NCBI GenBank assembly: GCA_014529385.2
Contig: CM043954.1
Span: 1,904,501-1,968,500, forward strand
Length of the DNA: 64,000 nucleotides
DNA from: Adiantum capillus-veneris
Lineage: Eukaryota > Streptophyta > Polypodiopsida > Polypodiales > Pteridaceae
Direction: 5' to 3'
The notes below the pieces were generated by a model. It saw only the letters and a program-made list of their open reading frames with translations. It was not told where the DNA came from and ran no database searches. This document shows positions 1-9,993 of the stretch, piece after piece; the stretch's first letter is position 1, and every line of letters starts with the position of its first letter. The translations under genes and the position numbers were made by a program.

Positions 1-217
1 CAAGAAAACGTTGTGCATCATGCTCCCATGTTTGGACAAGAAGTATCACATCGGAGTCATTGGTAAGCTCATCAATGCCAATTCCCGCATTATTCCATGG
101 ATAGCCATTACAATTCCAAAAGCTTATTTGCAAGCGTGAGTTGGTCTCATAGATCATGTGTCCCTATTTGTTGGGTGGACTTTCATCCTCCTCAAGTGTT
201 TCTTCTTGAGATGACAC

Positions 218-220
<3 letters not shown>

Positions 221-282
<62 letters not shown>
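221..282. repeat. (GA)n microsatellite
   Basis: Thirty-one uninterrupted GA units. A second tract, 380-438, follows after a G-rich run at 361-379. Confidence 0.95.
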
Positions 283-285
<3 letters not shown>

Positions 286-375
286 CTCTCACAGAGCATA
301 TGGGAGCAAAGTCCAAAAAGTAAATTTACATATATGCTACCATCAAATGAGAGAGAGATGGGGGAGGGGGGGGGG

Positions 376-379
<4 letters not shown>

Positions 380-438
<59 letters not shown>
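380..438. repeat. (AG)n microsatellite preceded by a poly-G run
   Basis: About 29 perfect AG units directly after a run of G. It lies about 100 bp from the tract at 221-282. Confidence 0.95.
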
Positions 439-439
<1 letters not shown>

Positions 440-1567
440 ATGGACCCACATAGCCAATAAGAGAAAAATATATATAAATATATAAAGTTGATCACATCTC
501 TCATAGAGCCAAAGAGAGATGATCTTAGAGAGAGAGGAGGCTCCCACAAAGCCAATGAAACAAAAGATATATATATGTTTCATATATATGAGAGAGGGAG
601 AAAGAGAGAGAGAGAGAGAGAGATTGTCCTCAAAGGTTACAATATGACCTGTAGGACAAAATCAAACATATCAAATGCTCTATGCTAAATTGATCAGTGC
701 TTCTCAAGATGCTTGAGGATTGTGGAGGTGATTTTGCAATTGAGCATTCATAAAGTATCTGAGATGCTCAAAATGTGAGGGAAGTGAGCAAAGCACGAAT
801 GTGGTCAAAGTCAAGCACTCTAGTAGAGTATGAAGCTAACACTACTAAACTTGCAAGGGGCATGCTGGAGCTAAGTTGGTGTTAGCGGGTCACCGCAACG
901 GACGTTTGTAGCATAGCTATCTGGCACTAACATAATGTCAATACTCAGGGGAGTGACTCGGATAGGGCACGAAGACTCTTTAAGGTTAAGCAAACACACT
1001 AACTTGCATGGGGCACGGAGAACCTTTGAGGTTCTCAATCTCAAGAAGTGAACTTTAACAAGCAAACCAACACTCAATGATCAGAAAATCTCCCTATGTC
1101 CTTTCTCACCGCTCTACACCATTTTGACATTCGAACGGACTTGAAATGCAACAAAACTTTAGGAGGAGGTCAAGGACACCTAGGGCACTATCCTACTAAG
1201 TCTAGTTGCAATCCAACAAGGTACCAAAATCACAATCCATCATGAAAAATGTCCTAAAAAGTGCAACAGATGTTGGAATTAAAGTTGCAGAGAAACGCAC
1301 ACAGCTTGGAGAAGACGAAGGAAGCTCAAGGCACACAACTGAGAGAGTATTACTTAGTGTGCAATGGAAAGATAGATAGCCCTAGAGTGATGGGGATATA
1401 TACAATGCACGGAGGAAAAAATCTCCTAAAGAGGGAAAAAATGCCCCGACGGTCCTAGTGTGTTCACACATCACTACCACATGTATATGGTAACAAATCC
1501 CTTCTGGAGTGATGCGGTGAACGAGAGCTGGCACATGAGTAAAGGGAAGTGTCATGCCCTAAGGACA

Positions 1568-2193
1568 TGATCAGTCCACAAGGGGGGTAAGCCCAAAGCT
1601 TTACGAAAAGCTTCGAGCTTCTCACGAGACAATGCCTTTGCGAAAAGATCTGCAAGGTTGTCATGTGTTGGCACATAAACCAAGCTGATCTCTCCTGCTC
1701 AGAGCCTCTCCCTGACATAGTGGTAATGTACCTCAATGTGCTTTGTCCGAGCATGAAAAACTGGGTTCCTTGCAACTTCCAATGCGCCCTGACTGTCAGT
1801 GTAGATAGTGTTGGCAGTGTCTCGTCCAACACCCAAATCAGCCATAAGGCGTCTGAGCCATACACACTCAATCGTAGCTGTGAAGACTGCCTTGTACTCA
1901 GCCTCACAACTCGAAGTGGTCACAGTAGGTTGCTTCTTGCTCAACCATGATATACATGAACTACCAAGCATGAAACAAAAACACCTTGGGGACACTCGCG
2001 TGTCAAAACAACCAACCCAATCTGAGTCCGAAAAAGCATGTAAGTATGGTGGCAATGATCCCCCCTTGGGATAAAACAAGCCAAGATGTAAAGTGCCACT
2101 AAGGTAGCGAAAAATCCTCTTGACAGCCTGCCAATGCTTAGACCATGGGCTATAGCGCAAGCAATATCTCTCGACCGTTTTATACTCGCACAA
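1568..2193 (-). pseudogene. Ty1/copia RNase H remnant with a frameshift
   Basis: The minus-strand translation carries the copia RNase H signature: FSDSDWVGCFDTRVSPRCFC, then SWLSKKQPTVTTSSCEAEY, then YTDSQGALEVARNP and HIEVHYHYVRERL. A stop follows, and the expected tail (LVYVPTHDN and LADLFAKALSREK) continues in another frame at about 1690-1570. The copy therefore has one frameshift. Everything upstream (gag, protease, integrase, reverse transcriptase) is absent, so it is a 5'-truncated relic. The catalytic Asp of SDSDW, the Glu of CEAEY and the Asp of YTDSQ are still visible. Confidence 0.85.
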
Positions 2194-2715
2194 TATTTTA
2201 GATTTTCATTTCAATAAGTCACTATGGCTCTGTAAATAATTGTAGTGGGAACTTCCCCTTATGGGTCATGCAAGAACTAATGAGCTTCACTCATTTACAA
2301 AAGTGAAGTGGTTGTAAAAGAGGGGCCTCAAATTTTGGCACCTTAAAACTCACAAATAATATATTAAATACCAAACTCCAGAAGAATAGGTGCCATGGAG
2401 TCTGGGGCTAAATTTAGGCCTTTCTCTTGCATATTTTCTTCTTTACACTCTTATGCTATGCTTAATTTGATGTGTACTCTCTAATCAAGTCTCTATCTCT
2501 TACAATTCTCTTACATACTATTACAATCTTATCTATGTCAATTCCATGTTCTTTGTGTGTGTGTGTGTGTGTGTGCGCGCACGCGCGCCATAGTTTAGGG
2601 ATGTGTGTGTGCTTGGAAATTGGGAAAAGAGGTGGACAGGTTGATGGTGATGTCTGTGAGCAAGGTTGAATGGTTTTAAGCAACCGGTCTCCCCCTCTTC
2701 TCTCAACATTGTGTT
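2194..2715. other. Gap without recognisable gene
   Basis: AT-rich sequence with the GT/GC tract at 2556-2590. No protein-like frame or transposon end is evident to me. Confidence 0.4.
2556..2590. repeat. (GT)n/(GC)n alternating purine-pyrimidine tract
   Basis: About nine GT units run into gcgcgcacgcgcgc, a short alternating tract of the kind that can adopt Z-DNA. Confidence 0.8.
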
Positions 2716-3065
2716 GTGGTCAGAGTCTTCGACAAGGGCAAGCACACTCATGATGAGAAGAGAGATTCGGATGATGAAGATTGCTATAGACATGATATGA
2801 GAGAAGACATGAAAGACAAAAAGACCATAACAGTGAGGATGAATATAGAAGGGATCATAGTGACAAGGATAGTGATCAAAGGACTCACACAGAGCATGAT
2901 GATCACAAGGATAGATATAGTGGATATGCTTGCATTGATAATACTGATGAACGCAGAGACCAGAGCAAGAGGGATCGAGATGATAACCACTACATAGAAA
3001 GACAAGAAAGAGCAAGTGTTCGGATCCTTCAGCGAGCAAGTCCCACTAGATGCGAGGAGAAGTAA
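2716..3065 (+). pseudogene. Charged RS/RD-like coding fragment, frameshifted
   Basis: The frame from 2716 gives a very polar peptide (KRDSDDEDCYRHDMREDMKD). Near 2823 it must shift by one base to stay charged; it then reads alternating R/D/H/S/K dipeptides (EYRRDHSDKDSDQR, later DQSKRDRDDNHYIERQERAS) to a TAA near 3065. Low-complexity R/D/S tails like this occur in splicing-factor and RNA-binding proteins, but there is no folded domain to name a family. It could be a processed pseudogene tail or an exon end of an unknown gene. Confidence 0.3.
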
Positions 3066-4107
3066 TGTTCATGGAGCAACAACAAACTTGAGCAAGAGTA
3101 CGACAATCAACACACAATGGCAGATGTTATCACTATTACTACTTTTGGACATTTTTTATTTTTTTTCTTAGTTTTACTCTTCAAAACCATTCAAAAGAAG
3201 CAATGTAAACAAAAATCCCCTTTATCTACTATTTTGAGACTTTAAGTGAAAAAGCAATGACTTCTATTTTGGGTGCATGCATGCAAGTGATAAAGAGAGA
3301 AAGAGAATCCCAAAATCGCACATCGTGTGCACCTCAGTTTCTCAGCAAGAATCGTCTTCTTTACCCTCCACGAGGAAAACAAGGGCTCCGTAAGTATCCT
3401 AAGCAAGTGGCCTAGGGTTTTATCCCCTTCTCAAAGCTAATGAATCCATTAGAATCTCCATTAGAGTCAAGCTACTCCCTTTTATGCTAAATTTATCTCT
3501 TAATCATGGTATACACTCTCTTGATTATGTAGCTCATACTCTCTTATCTTTCATATATTTATTGTAATCATGCTCCATGAGATGAATAAAAAGGTGGAAG
3601 GCAAATAGTCAATCATATTGATTGAGGGGGATGGCTAGATCGATTAAATTTTGGCATGAAGACTCTTAAGAAGATCGCTTTATGAAGGCTCTCTCTTTGC
3701 TTAAGATGCAATAATAACAAACTTCCTCATCTCAATAGTTTCAATCACAACTACAAGAAACTTACTACAAAGAAAACGATGCAAGCGATTGAAGAAAGGC
3801 AACAAAGGAAATTCATGCATTGCTACCACTCTCAAGGGACAACCACAATGTGTTGAAAATCAATCAAATTGCCCACAATCATCAACAAAACAAGAAGACA
3901 CTCTCTCAATTGCTTATATCTACCATTTTGGATTATTCAAAAACTTTGCATATTCAATAGAGGCCTTCTTGGATTTTTTCTAGCTGATCCTTTAACATAC
4001 AAATATATAATCTTAGTTGTTTTCTTATGTTCTTTTTTCTTTTCACAATTTAAATCTTGCATATATTTTGGATTTATATCTTTTTTTTTTCCATTTTGCT
4101 TAACCAA
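3066..4107. other. AT-rich gap without recognisable gene
   Basis: Short open frames only. No LTR termini, conserved domains or RNA genes that I can support. Confidence 0.4.
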
Positions 4108-4760
4108 CTATGACCACCCAAGACTCTCTTGTTATGGATCAAAAGATTGATGTTCTTTTTGAAGAGCTTGAAAAAGAACGCACTGCATGTAATCTCCTTC
4201 ATAAAAATCTTGAGAAGATACAAAGCAGAGTTCCCACAAGCGCAATCTGCATGAAGATAACAAGGAAGACAAGCGGTTTATCAAAGTGACTAAGCATACT
4301 TTGGATGCTCAAGCTAAGACAAAACAAAACAATATCTCTATAAAGTTATGTACATTTAGTATGATGAAAAAAAGGATGTATGTATGATTCTCTCTTAGTT
4401 ATCACCCTTGAATGATTACTTTCAAGGAGAAAACTTTAACCGAAAAATAGAATGTGCTTCTCTTTGGTGGAATGTGACTCGTAAATGATACAAACGACCA
4501 CGAACTTGGAAGAAAATTCAAAGAATGGTAATGAAGTACTCTATCCCTTCTCAATACAAAGAGAAAGCTAGGCATGCATGGGATACTCTTCAATCTAAAA
4601 CACGGGGAACTGTCACATAGTACTTATACATACAGATTTTGACAAATTCTACATGCTTTTCAGAATGTAGAAAAAAATTGCCACTCTACTTTCAAATGCA
4701 AATGCATTGCTAGCTTGAAGTATACTTTGTGTGATGAGGTCAATAAATGCCATCCACATA
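4108..4760 (+). pseudogene. Decayed gypsy-type gag remnant
   Basis: From ATG 4108 a coiled-coil-like start reads MDQKIDVLFEELEKERTACN. Further on, with stops and shifts, the segment near 4510-4640 reads SIPSQYKEKARHAWDTLQSK and TRGTV. This resembles the capsid region of Ty3/gypsy Gag, where a Y-x-x-x-A-x-x-x-W-x-x-L block is followed by T-x-G-T-V. Several stops show it is dead. Assignment rests on this short block only. Confidence 0.4.
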
Positions 4761-5092
4761 CATTGGAGAGAGCTATTTCTTGAACTCATAATACTAAAGC
4801 TGCGAAAAGTAAAGATCTAACTCTAAAAGGAGAACCAATTAGAAAGATTTTGTGATGGAAATTGATAATTATCTATTTATTGCAGTTGACAGATGTCAAA
4901 AACATAAATGATTAATGATCTAAGCAAAAGGATACCACATTTATGTACATTTTATTATTCAAGTGCTATTTATGAGCTATGATCATTATTATGTCCAACG
5001 GGGTAGTCTGCATTCAATTTTTAGCATTCAAGAAATCTATAAATAAAAATACGTGCAAGAGAAAAATGCTCGCTCTTGCAGGGGGGGGAGAT

Positions 5093-5333
5093 TGCACCCA
5101 GTGCCTATGTCTATTCTTCTCTCCTCTCTCATTGTTCCAGTGTAGCACTCCACTCTAGGAGGTGCATCTACACATGCTATCCCTTTTTCTCTCGCTCTCT
5201 GTCTCTATCTATGTGTGTATAGCTCGACTATGTGCTTGTGCAACTTCCCAGGTGTGTAGATTGATCATTTTTTTTTGTCTATAGCATGCTATTTCTTTAT
5301 TTTTCAAGGCCTTTTACGCTCTCATTTGTAACA
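5093..5333 (+). mobile_element. Candidate 241-bp LTR (solo or 5' LTR)
   Basis: A G-run polypurine tract (5080-5091) is followed by TGCACC; the segment ends TTTGTAACA. One base later comes TGGTATTAGAGCTTA (from 5335), close to the initiator-Met primer-binding site TGGTATCAGAGC of plant LTR elements. The start TG and end CA are as expected. I see no second copy in the window, so this is tentative. Confidence 0.45.
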
Positions 5334-7377
5334 GTGGTATTAGAGCTTAGCTTATGCTCTTGGGAGATGTGGCTGCCGAGATGGAGATTTGACATGGAAG
5401 TCAGACAGAGCAGAAGCATAATCAATGAGGAAGCACTTTTGCCCATCAAGGCTCAAAGCTATGCTTCAATTGACACTTTTTGACGACTTTGGCATCATCA
5501 TAATCAAAGCTAAGCTTTCTTATTTTGCTAATCTCACTGTCATGATGCTTTCAAAATGCATGTTGTTGTTTTTTTTTCAAAATCTAGTTCGTTTAATGAA
5601 ATTGAAACCACCTCGATTGGTAGGAACTTGACTTCACTAAAAGGCTACTTTGATTAAGAACTTAGTTATGGTAGATTAGAGAGTATGCAATTAACCATCA
5701 AGGGATAGGTGACCTATCATGCATGAAGTAGAAGAAGCATACTAGGTATGAAAGAGAAGAATTTAATTAAAAAATGTGACCCAATGCTTGTTCCAAAGCC
5801 TCCTTCATAATAAGGATAATATGCAAGTGTAGAGAGTGTATTAGGGAGATAGTATTTCAACATCTACATCTCATATGAGAACAAGGAGAAAGAGAATTGG
5901 AAATAATAATAATGATAATAAAAAATCTTTACCTCTTTCATCATAAAATTTAGGAGAGTTTGTAGTGGAAACTAAGAAAAAGAGAGGAGTTCTTGACGTT
6001 GTGGGAACCAACCCAGAGACTTGAAAGATCTGTTCTTGATGAGGCTAGATCTGCATAACTAATCCCTATGAGAGAATTGAAACCCCAGATTGTGACCTAG
6101 TTGCTATTCAAGAAGATGTCTTCATCAACTCCCTGCATTCCACTCTACAAAATCATCATCATCAACTCAATTAGCAAAATAAATAGATAGCACATAATTA
6201 ACCATTACACCAGCTATCCCAATTGCAACTAACCACTACAACAGGAGGGTGCCCAGTCTCGCAACACACAAGCTTTCAAGATGTGGATAAATCACTTAAT
6301 CTAGCATTGATAATCTATCAAGGCAATGCCCACATTGCTCAACATGACATCATTTTAGCAAACATGTCGATGGAAGCAGTGCTTGGACTTCCTCACAACA
6401 ATGAGCATCCATGAGTAGGTCCCTGGATTTTAAGAGGAGAAGTTGCTTTTGATAGTATTGTATTCTATTATTAGTAGCAATGTTGGGTTTTTGTGGGTTT
6501 TTTTCACATACCACGTGGAAAAATGGGGTGTCAGTATGGTAAAAAAATACTATTAGAGAATCATGGTAAAGATTTTGTAAAGCATCATGACCAATGTAAA
6601 TTTTCAATTATATTTGCCATGCATCGTTAAGCCTCTCATGCCATGTGGAAGTAGAAAGGAGAGCCAAATACTAGCGTGAGGTTTTGGCTTTCCACCAAGG
6701 GGTTTGAGACCTAGGTAGTTGCAAATCCTATTGCCTTAATCTTGGAGCAATGGTGGAAGTTGGAAGTTGTGAATATATGAACATAGTATATGCCCAATAT
6801 TATTACGCAAATGGGCACCATATTTAAAATGTTTGCACGTTGTAAAGAAAGACTGAATTTATTTTGAGCAATTTTCATTTGGCCAATGCTAGTCATACCT
6901 TTGTTGTTGATTGTTGTATTACAGATTCCAAAGGATAATGCAGTCGAACCTTTGAAAAAGAAACACCAATGCACATTTTCCATTCTTAAGGAATTTTCTT
7001 CATATCTTTGCCTTTGTTCCAATGTAAGGTTGTACAAGCTTGTTTCATGAAGCAATAAAAAATTTGCAATGAGAGAGGGTGTTTTGAAAGGACAAGCAAT
7101 GAAACTTTATCCACAATCCGACACGTTCTATTTACTACGAAAGTACCAACATGATTTTCGTGCCATACAAGGAGAGTAAATGCTTTTCTTACCAATCCGA
7201 AGGAGGCGAATAATGTAAGAGACCATGAATGATGATAGTTTGAACAATCGGAAATTCAAGGGAGGCAATCATTCAGCGCAATGCCATGAAGCCATCTTAG
7301 AATCAACATTGTGCTTTGCTGAACCAGTGAGCCAATAGACAACAATTCATCTATATGTATTCTATAACGGCAGTGAG
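5334..7377. other. Long gap; probable decayed element interior
   Basis: No protein domain is recognisable on either strand. The first few hundred bases may be the leader of the element whose LTR candidate ends at 5333. The rest is AT-rich, with no repeats I can delimit. Confidence 0.4.
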
Positions 7378-7495
7378 AGTGCCCTTTACACGTATCGAGA
7401 GCTGTGAGCTGAAGGTTACAGTCCAAAAAGTCTTCTCCGCACGATAAAGAGGGAGAGAGAGAGAGGCTGCCGAAGGTGGCCGGTCGTACTAGTAA
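7378..7495. repeat. Upstream module, copy 1
   Basis: Contains ccctttacacgtatcg, gagctgaaggttacagtcc, gcacgataaagaggg and gccggtcgtactagt. A diverged copy lies at 7608-7715, and the last part also recurs at 8131-8160 (gccggccatactagt). Confidence 0.6.
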
Positions 7496-7607
7496 TCTCA
7501 AACGCTAACTTCAAAAGTAACTACTAACAATACGAAATACAAGAATTTGTGTGCCGTCGCCCTGTTATATGTGGTCATCTACTAATATAATATGACGGAA
7601 GGGGGAG

Positions 7608-7715
7608 CCCTTTACACGTGTCGCAATCTGCGACCTGAAGGCTAAAGTCCAAAACTAAAAAAATCCCCTTTGCACGCGATAAAGAGGGGGAGAGGGGGAG
7701 AGAGAGAGGGCCTTA
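7608..7715. repeat. Upstream module, copy 2, with a G-box-like CACGTG
   Basis: Repeats the order of copy 1: ccctttacacgtgtcg, gacctgaaggctaaagtcc, gcacgcgataaagaggg. It contains the palindrome ACACGTGT, a G-box core. Whether this is a regulatory site of murC about 1 kb downstream is inference. Confidence 0.55.
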
Positions 7716-7799
7716 GCTAAATCTAACACGGGCATGGGAGATGGGATCAAAGGCTCCCATCACTTTTGGGCCTCGACATAAGGCGCACGTCGTAGATCT

Positions 7800-8060
7800 T
7801 GCCGCATAAGTAAACTCGGGTATTTTTGTAAACTCGGGTACCCAACTTTACAAAAATACTTTTTCTCGCCCCGATACTTTTGCACGTCAAAAAACCATGG
7901 AAACGTATACATTCCACAGGTGATGTGCACGGGCGAGATGGATAGGCCACATGGCCCTCAAACCCCAGGTTGTGGGTTCAATCCCATTGGGTGGGGGGGA
8001 AGGGGCGAAGTAAACTCGGGTACTCGAGTTTACATTGTACACGAGTTTACATTGCCCAAG
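7800..8060 (+). mobile_element. tRNA-derived SINE candidate flanked by gtaaactcgggta repeats
   Basis: Around 7932-7990 the sequence gggcgagatggataggcc could serve as a polymerase III A box. About 35 bases later GTGGGTTCAATCCC matches the B-box consensus GGTTCRANNCC. Cloverleaf pairing is weak, so this is tRNA-like, not a tRNA gene. On both sides the 13-mer gtaaactcgggta recurs in direct (7808, 7829, 8009) and inverted (gagtttac near 8030 and 8045) orientation, which suggests a composite insertion. Confidence 0.4.
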
Positions 8061-8170
8061 ATCTATGGTCCTCAATCATCCAAGTGTAGATTCCATCTCC
8101 TCCCATGCCCGTGTGAGTTATAGGCGAGGGAGAGAGGCCGCCTTCGCCGGCCATACTAGTTTGAATTAAG

Positions 8171-8623
8171 GGAAAATTACCAAAATACCCCTCTAATTTG
8201 AGGAAATTCCCAAAATACCCTTGTATCTACTTTGGTTGGATTGTTTCAAGATTTTCTAATCGTCATTCGTTTTTGATAATTGAGATCCATTTTTGGGTGC
8301 TCAACATGTAATTTGTCACCAGTTACCATTGCAAAAAAGGCAATTATGTCTAAAACTAATGAAGCAATTCATCTCCAAAGCCTACATAACCAACTCAAAG
8401 TGTAGTTTTAGCATCTTGTACGATAGACAATCACTCTTCTTGTGAAGACCTAAAAAAAAATTATTTTTGGAGAAATTTACTATCACAACTAGGGGTATTT
8501 TGGGAATTTTGGAAAAATTGAAGGGCATTTTGGGAATTTATGACAAAATATTGGGGGTATTGTGGGGAATTTTTGAATTTGAGGGGAATTTCCTCAAATT
8601 AGAGGGGTATTTTGGTAATTTCC
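8171..8623. mobile_element. Foldback/MITE-like element with 41-bp terminal inverted repeats
   Basis: The left end (8171-8211) and right end (8583-8623) are inverted copies that differ by one extra A. Each contains the core ccaaaatacccctctaattt or its complement. Inside the right half, units of the type gggtattttgggaattt are tandemly reiterated (8489-8582). No transposase is encoded. No clear target-site duplication is visible. The element stops 8 bp before the murC start codon. Confidence 0.75.
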
Positions 8624-8631
8624 ATTGGGCA

Positions 8632-8931
8632 ATGGAGTCTTCATTGCTGGCGGAGTGGTGCTGCGGCTCCAGCATTTTCAAGTGCTCCCCTATCAGCTCG
8701 TCCGCCCACACCAAGAGAAGCTTAACTGCCTTACCACAAGCGAATGCAGAGGACCATCATCACCGTTGTACCACAACTACAACAACAACGAAAGCAGCTA
8801 CGTTGCTCCCCCCCAAAAGCCATACCACCCTTCATGACCAAACCTTTCCTTTAAAGAGCCAGCAATGGGTTCATTTTATAGGCATCGGGGGTTATGGCCT
8901 GTCGGCTCTTGCATTTTATGCTCTACAAAAG
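8632..8931 (+). CDS. murC: MurC-like Mur ligase, exon 1 (transit peptide and start of the Rossmann fold)
   Basis: First 100 codons of a UDP-N-acetylmuramate:L-alanine ligase, which adds L-alanine to UDP-MurNAc in peptidoglycan synthesis; in plants this pathway acts in the plastid. Residues 1 to about 76 are rich in S, T, A and H with few acidic residues, as expected of a chloroplast transit peptide. They lead into WVHFIGIGGYGLSALAFYAL, the GxGGxG nucleotide-binding motif typical of the MurC N-terminal domain. The exon ends at CAA AAG before a GT donor at 8932 (phase 0). I chose ATG 8632 because the in-frame sequence upstream (from 8467) is foldback-element repeat, not protein-like. MurD and Mpl are relatives, but the later SDIS and GSHG motifs favour MurC. 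Confidence 0.85.
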
Positions 8932-9166
8932 GTTTTGTGTTCCCTTCAGCCTCACCCATTGACTATACTCTTTTTACACACAGCAACAGGTCATGATTGT
9001 GGGTTATAACAAATAGAGAAAGTCTTACTTGCTGGTTCAAACATTGGGGGAAGTCTGACTTCAGATCAGAGATTTTTCTCTGCATAAAGTACATAATGGT
9101 TTGGAGAGAGGGATACCAAGCTACCTCACTTCATAAATCCTCAGAGTGGCTCCTCCATGTTTGCAG

Positions 9167-9372
9167 GGTTGGCATGTCACAGGCTCTGACATTTCTTGGA
9201 GCAAGAAGTTGGAAGGCTTACAGAGTGCAGGAGCAACCGTATACGTTGGCCACCGCATATCACAGCTGTGGGGGCAAGATGGAAAACAACTACCTGATCA
9301 TGTCGTTTTATCATCTGCTATTCCTTGCAATAATGTGGAGCTTAGCATGGCTCTTGAATTGGGCCTGAAAAT
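9167..9372 (+). CDS. murC: MurC-like Mur ligase, exon 2
   Basis: Follows a 235-bp intron (8932-9166, GT...TTTGCAG) and continues in phase 0. It reads GWHVTGSDIS at the start, then SAGATVYVGH, then VVLSSAIPCNNVELSMALEL. These match in order the MurC pattern: G-x-x-V-S-G-S-D, L-G-A-x-V-x-x-G-H, V-V-x-S-S-A-I-x-x-x-N-x-E and A-x-E-L-G. The SSAI segment belongs to the UDP-substrate domain. The exon has 68 codons plus two bases (AT) and ends at a strong donor GTATGT at 9373 (phase 2). Reading through that donor gives a few unrelated residues and then stops, which supports the splice site. No frameshift or stop is present. Confidence 0.86.
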
Positions 9373-9377
9373 GTATG

Positions 9378-9938
9378 TGACAAAGCTCTATTTAGGCAAA
9401 ACATTAATCAATTGTATTCAGTAGCTGTTCAAGTTGTCAACATTTTTGTTTTCCTTTTTATTCACTATCTTCTCATGTGGCAACATGAGAAGACATGCAA
9501 TAAAAGCACCTTCAAGCATCATATATCTAGCGTGTCACAATTAGCAGGGAAAAAAAGTCTTTTACTTAGTCTTTTTAGAGAATTGCATCGAAAAATTGCA
9601 TGTACAGAGTTTTAGAGAGCAACATCTTTGGTCATTGCATAGGAAGAAGCATAGTTACATCTCCTTAGAGATATCCATCTATCTACAAGTCCATTGGATC
9701 GTCATTGATCTGCACACATAATTTGTCAAACTGGTAGTTGGAAATGAAGAGGGCAGCTACAGTGCAATGACTACTCTCTCTGAATATGGGTAGCCGTTGA
9801 CAGTCTCTTTCCGAATCAGCTTGCAACCAATGGACATCCTTGTCGAAGGCCAGCCATTGGATGGGTTGGAGGGTGGCCTTCGTTCTCTACCTGCTAGCCC
9901 CTACACATGCGAGAGAAAAGGCAAGAGAGGGCCGTTGC

Positions 9939-9942
<4 letters not shown>
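9378..9942. other. Start of murC intron 2 before the first LINE; no gene seen
   Basis: AT-rich, non-coding. No transposon ends recognised. Confidence 0.4.

Positions 9943-9993
<51 letters not shown>

Larger units (their letters stand above)
1..1463. other. Non-coding stretch with GA microsatellites; no gene seen
   Basis: Besides the GA tracts at 221-282 and 380-438 and a short one near 604-623, I see no protein-like reading frame. Short modules between the tracts recur: cacagagc, cacatagccaat and cacaaagccaat each precede AT-rich stretches. This suggests a locally duplicated unit. The stretch next to the copia remnant could include a decayed LTR, but I cannot define its ends. Confidence 0.5.

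Noticed and set aside
192-583. Minus-strand frames of alternating Ser-Leu
   Set aside because: They only translate the (GA)n/(CT)n microsatellites; the same holds for similar frames at 9950, 11450, 25545, 32165 and 38160.
7915-8000. A functional tRNA gene
   Set aside because: A and B boxes are present but the acceptor and anticodon stems do not pair convincingly; kept only as a SINE candidate.
8467-8631. In-frame N-terminal extension of murC by 55 codons
   Set aside because: This stretch is the repeated right half of the foldback element; the peptide is a translation of gggtattttgggaattt units.
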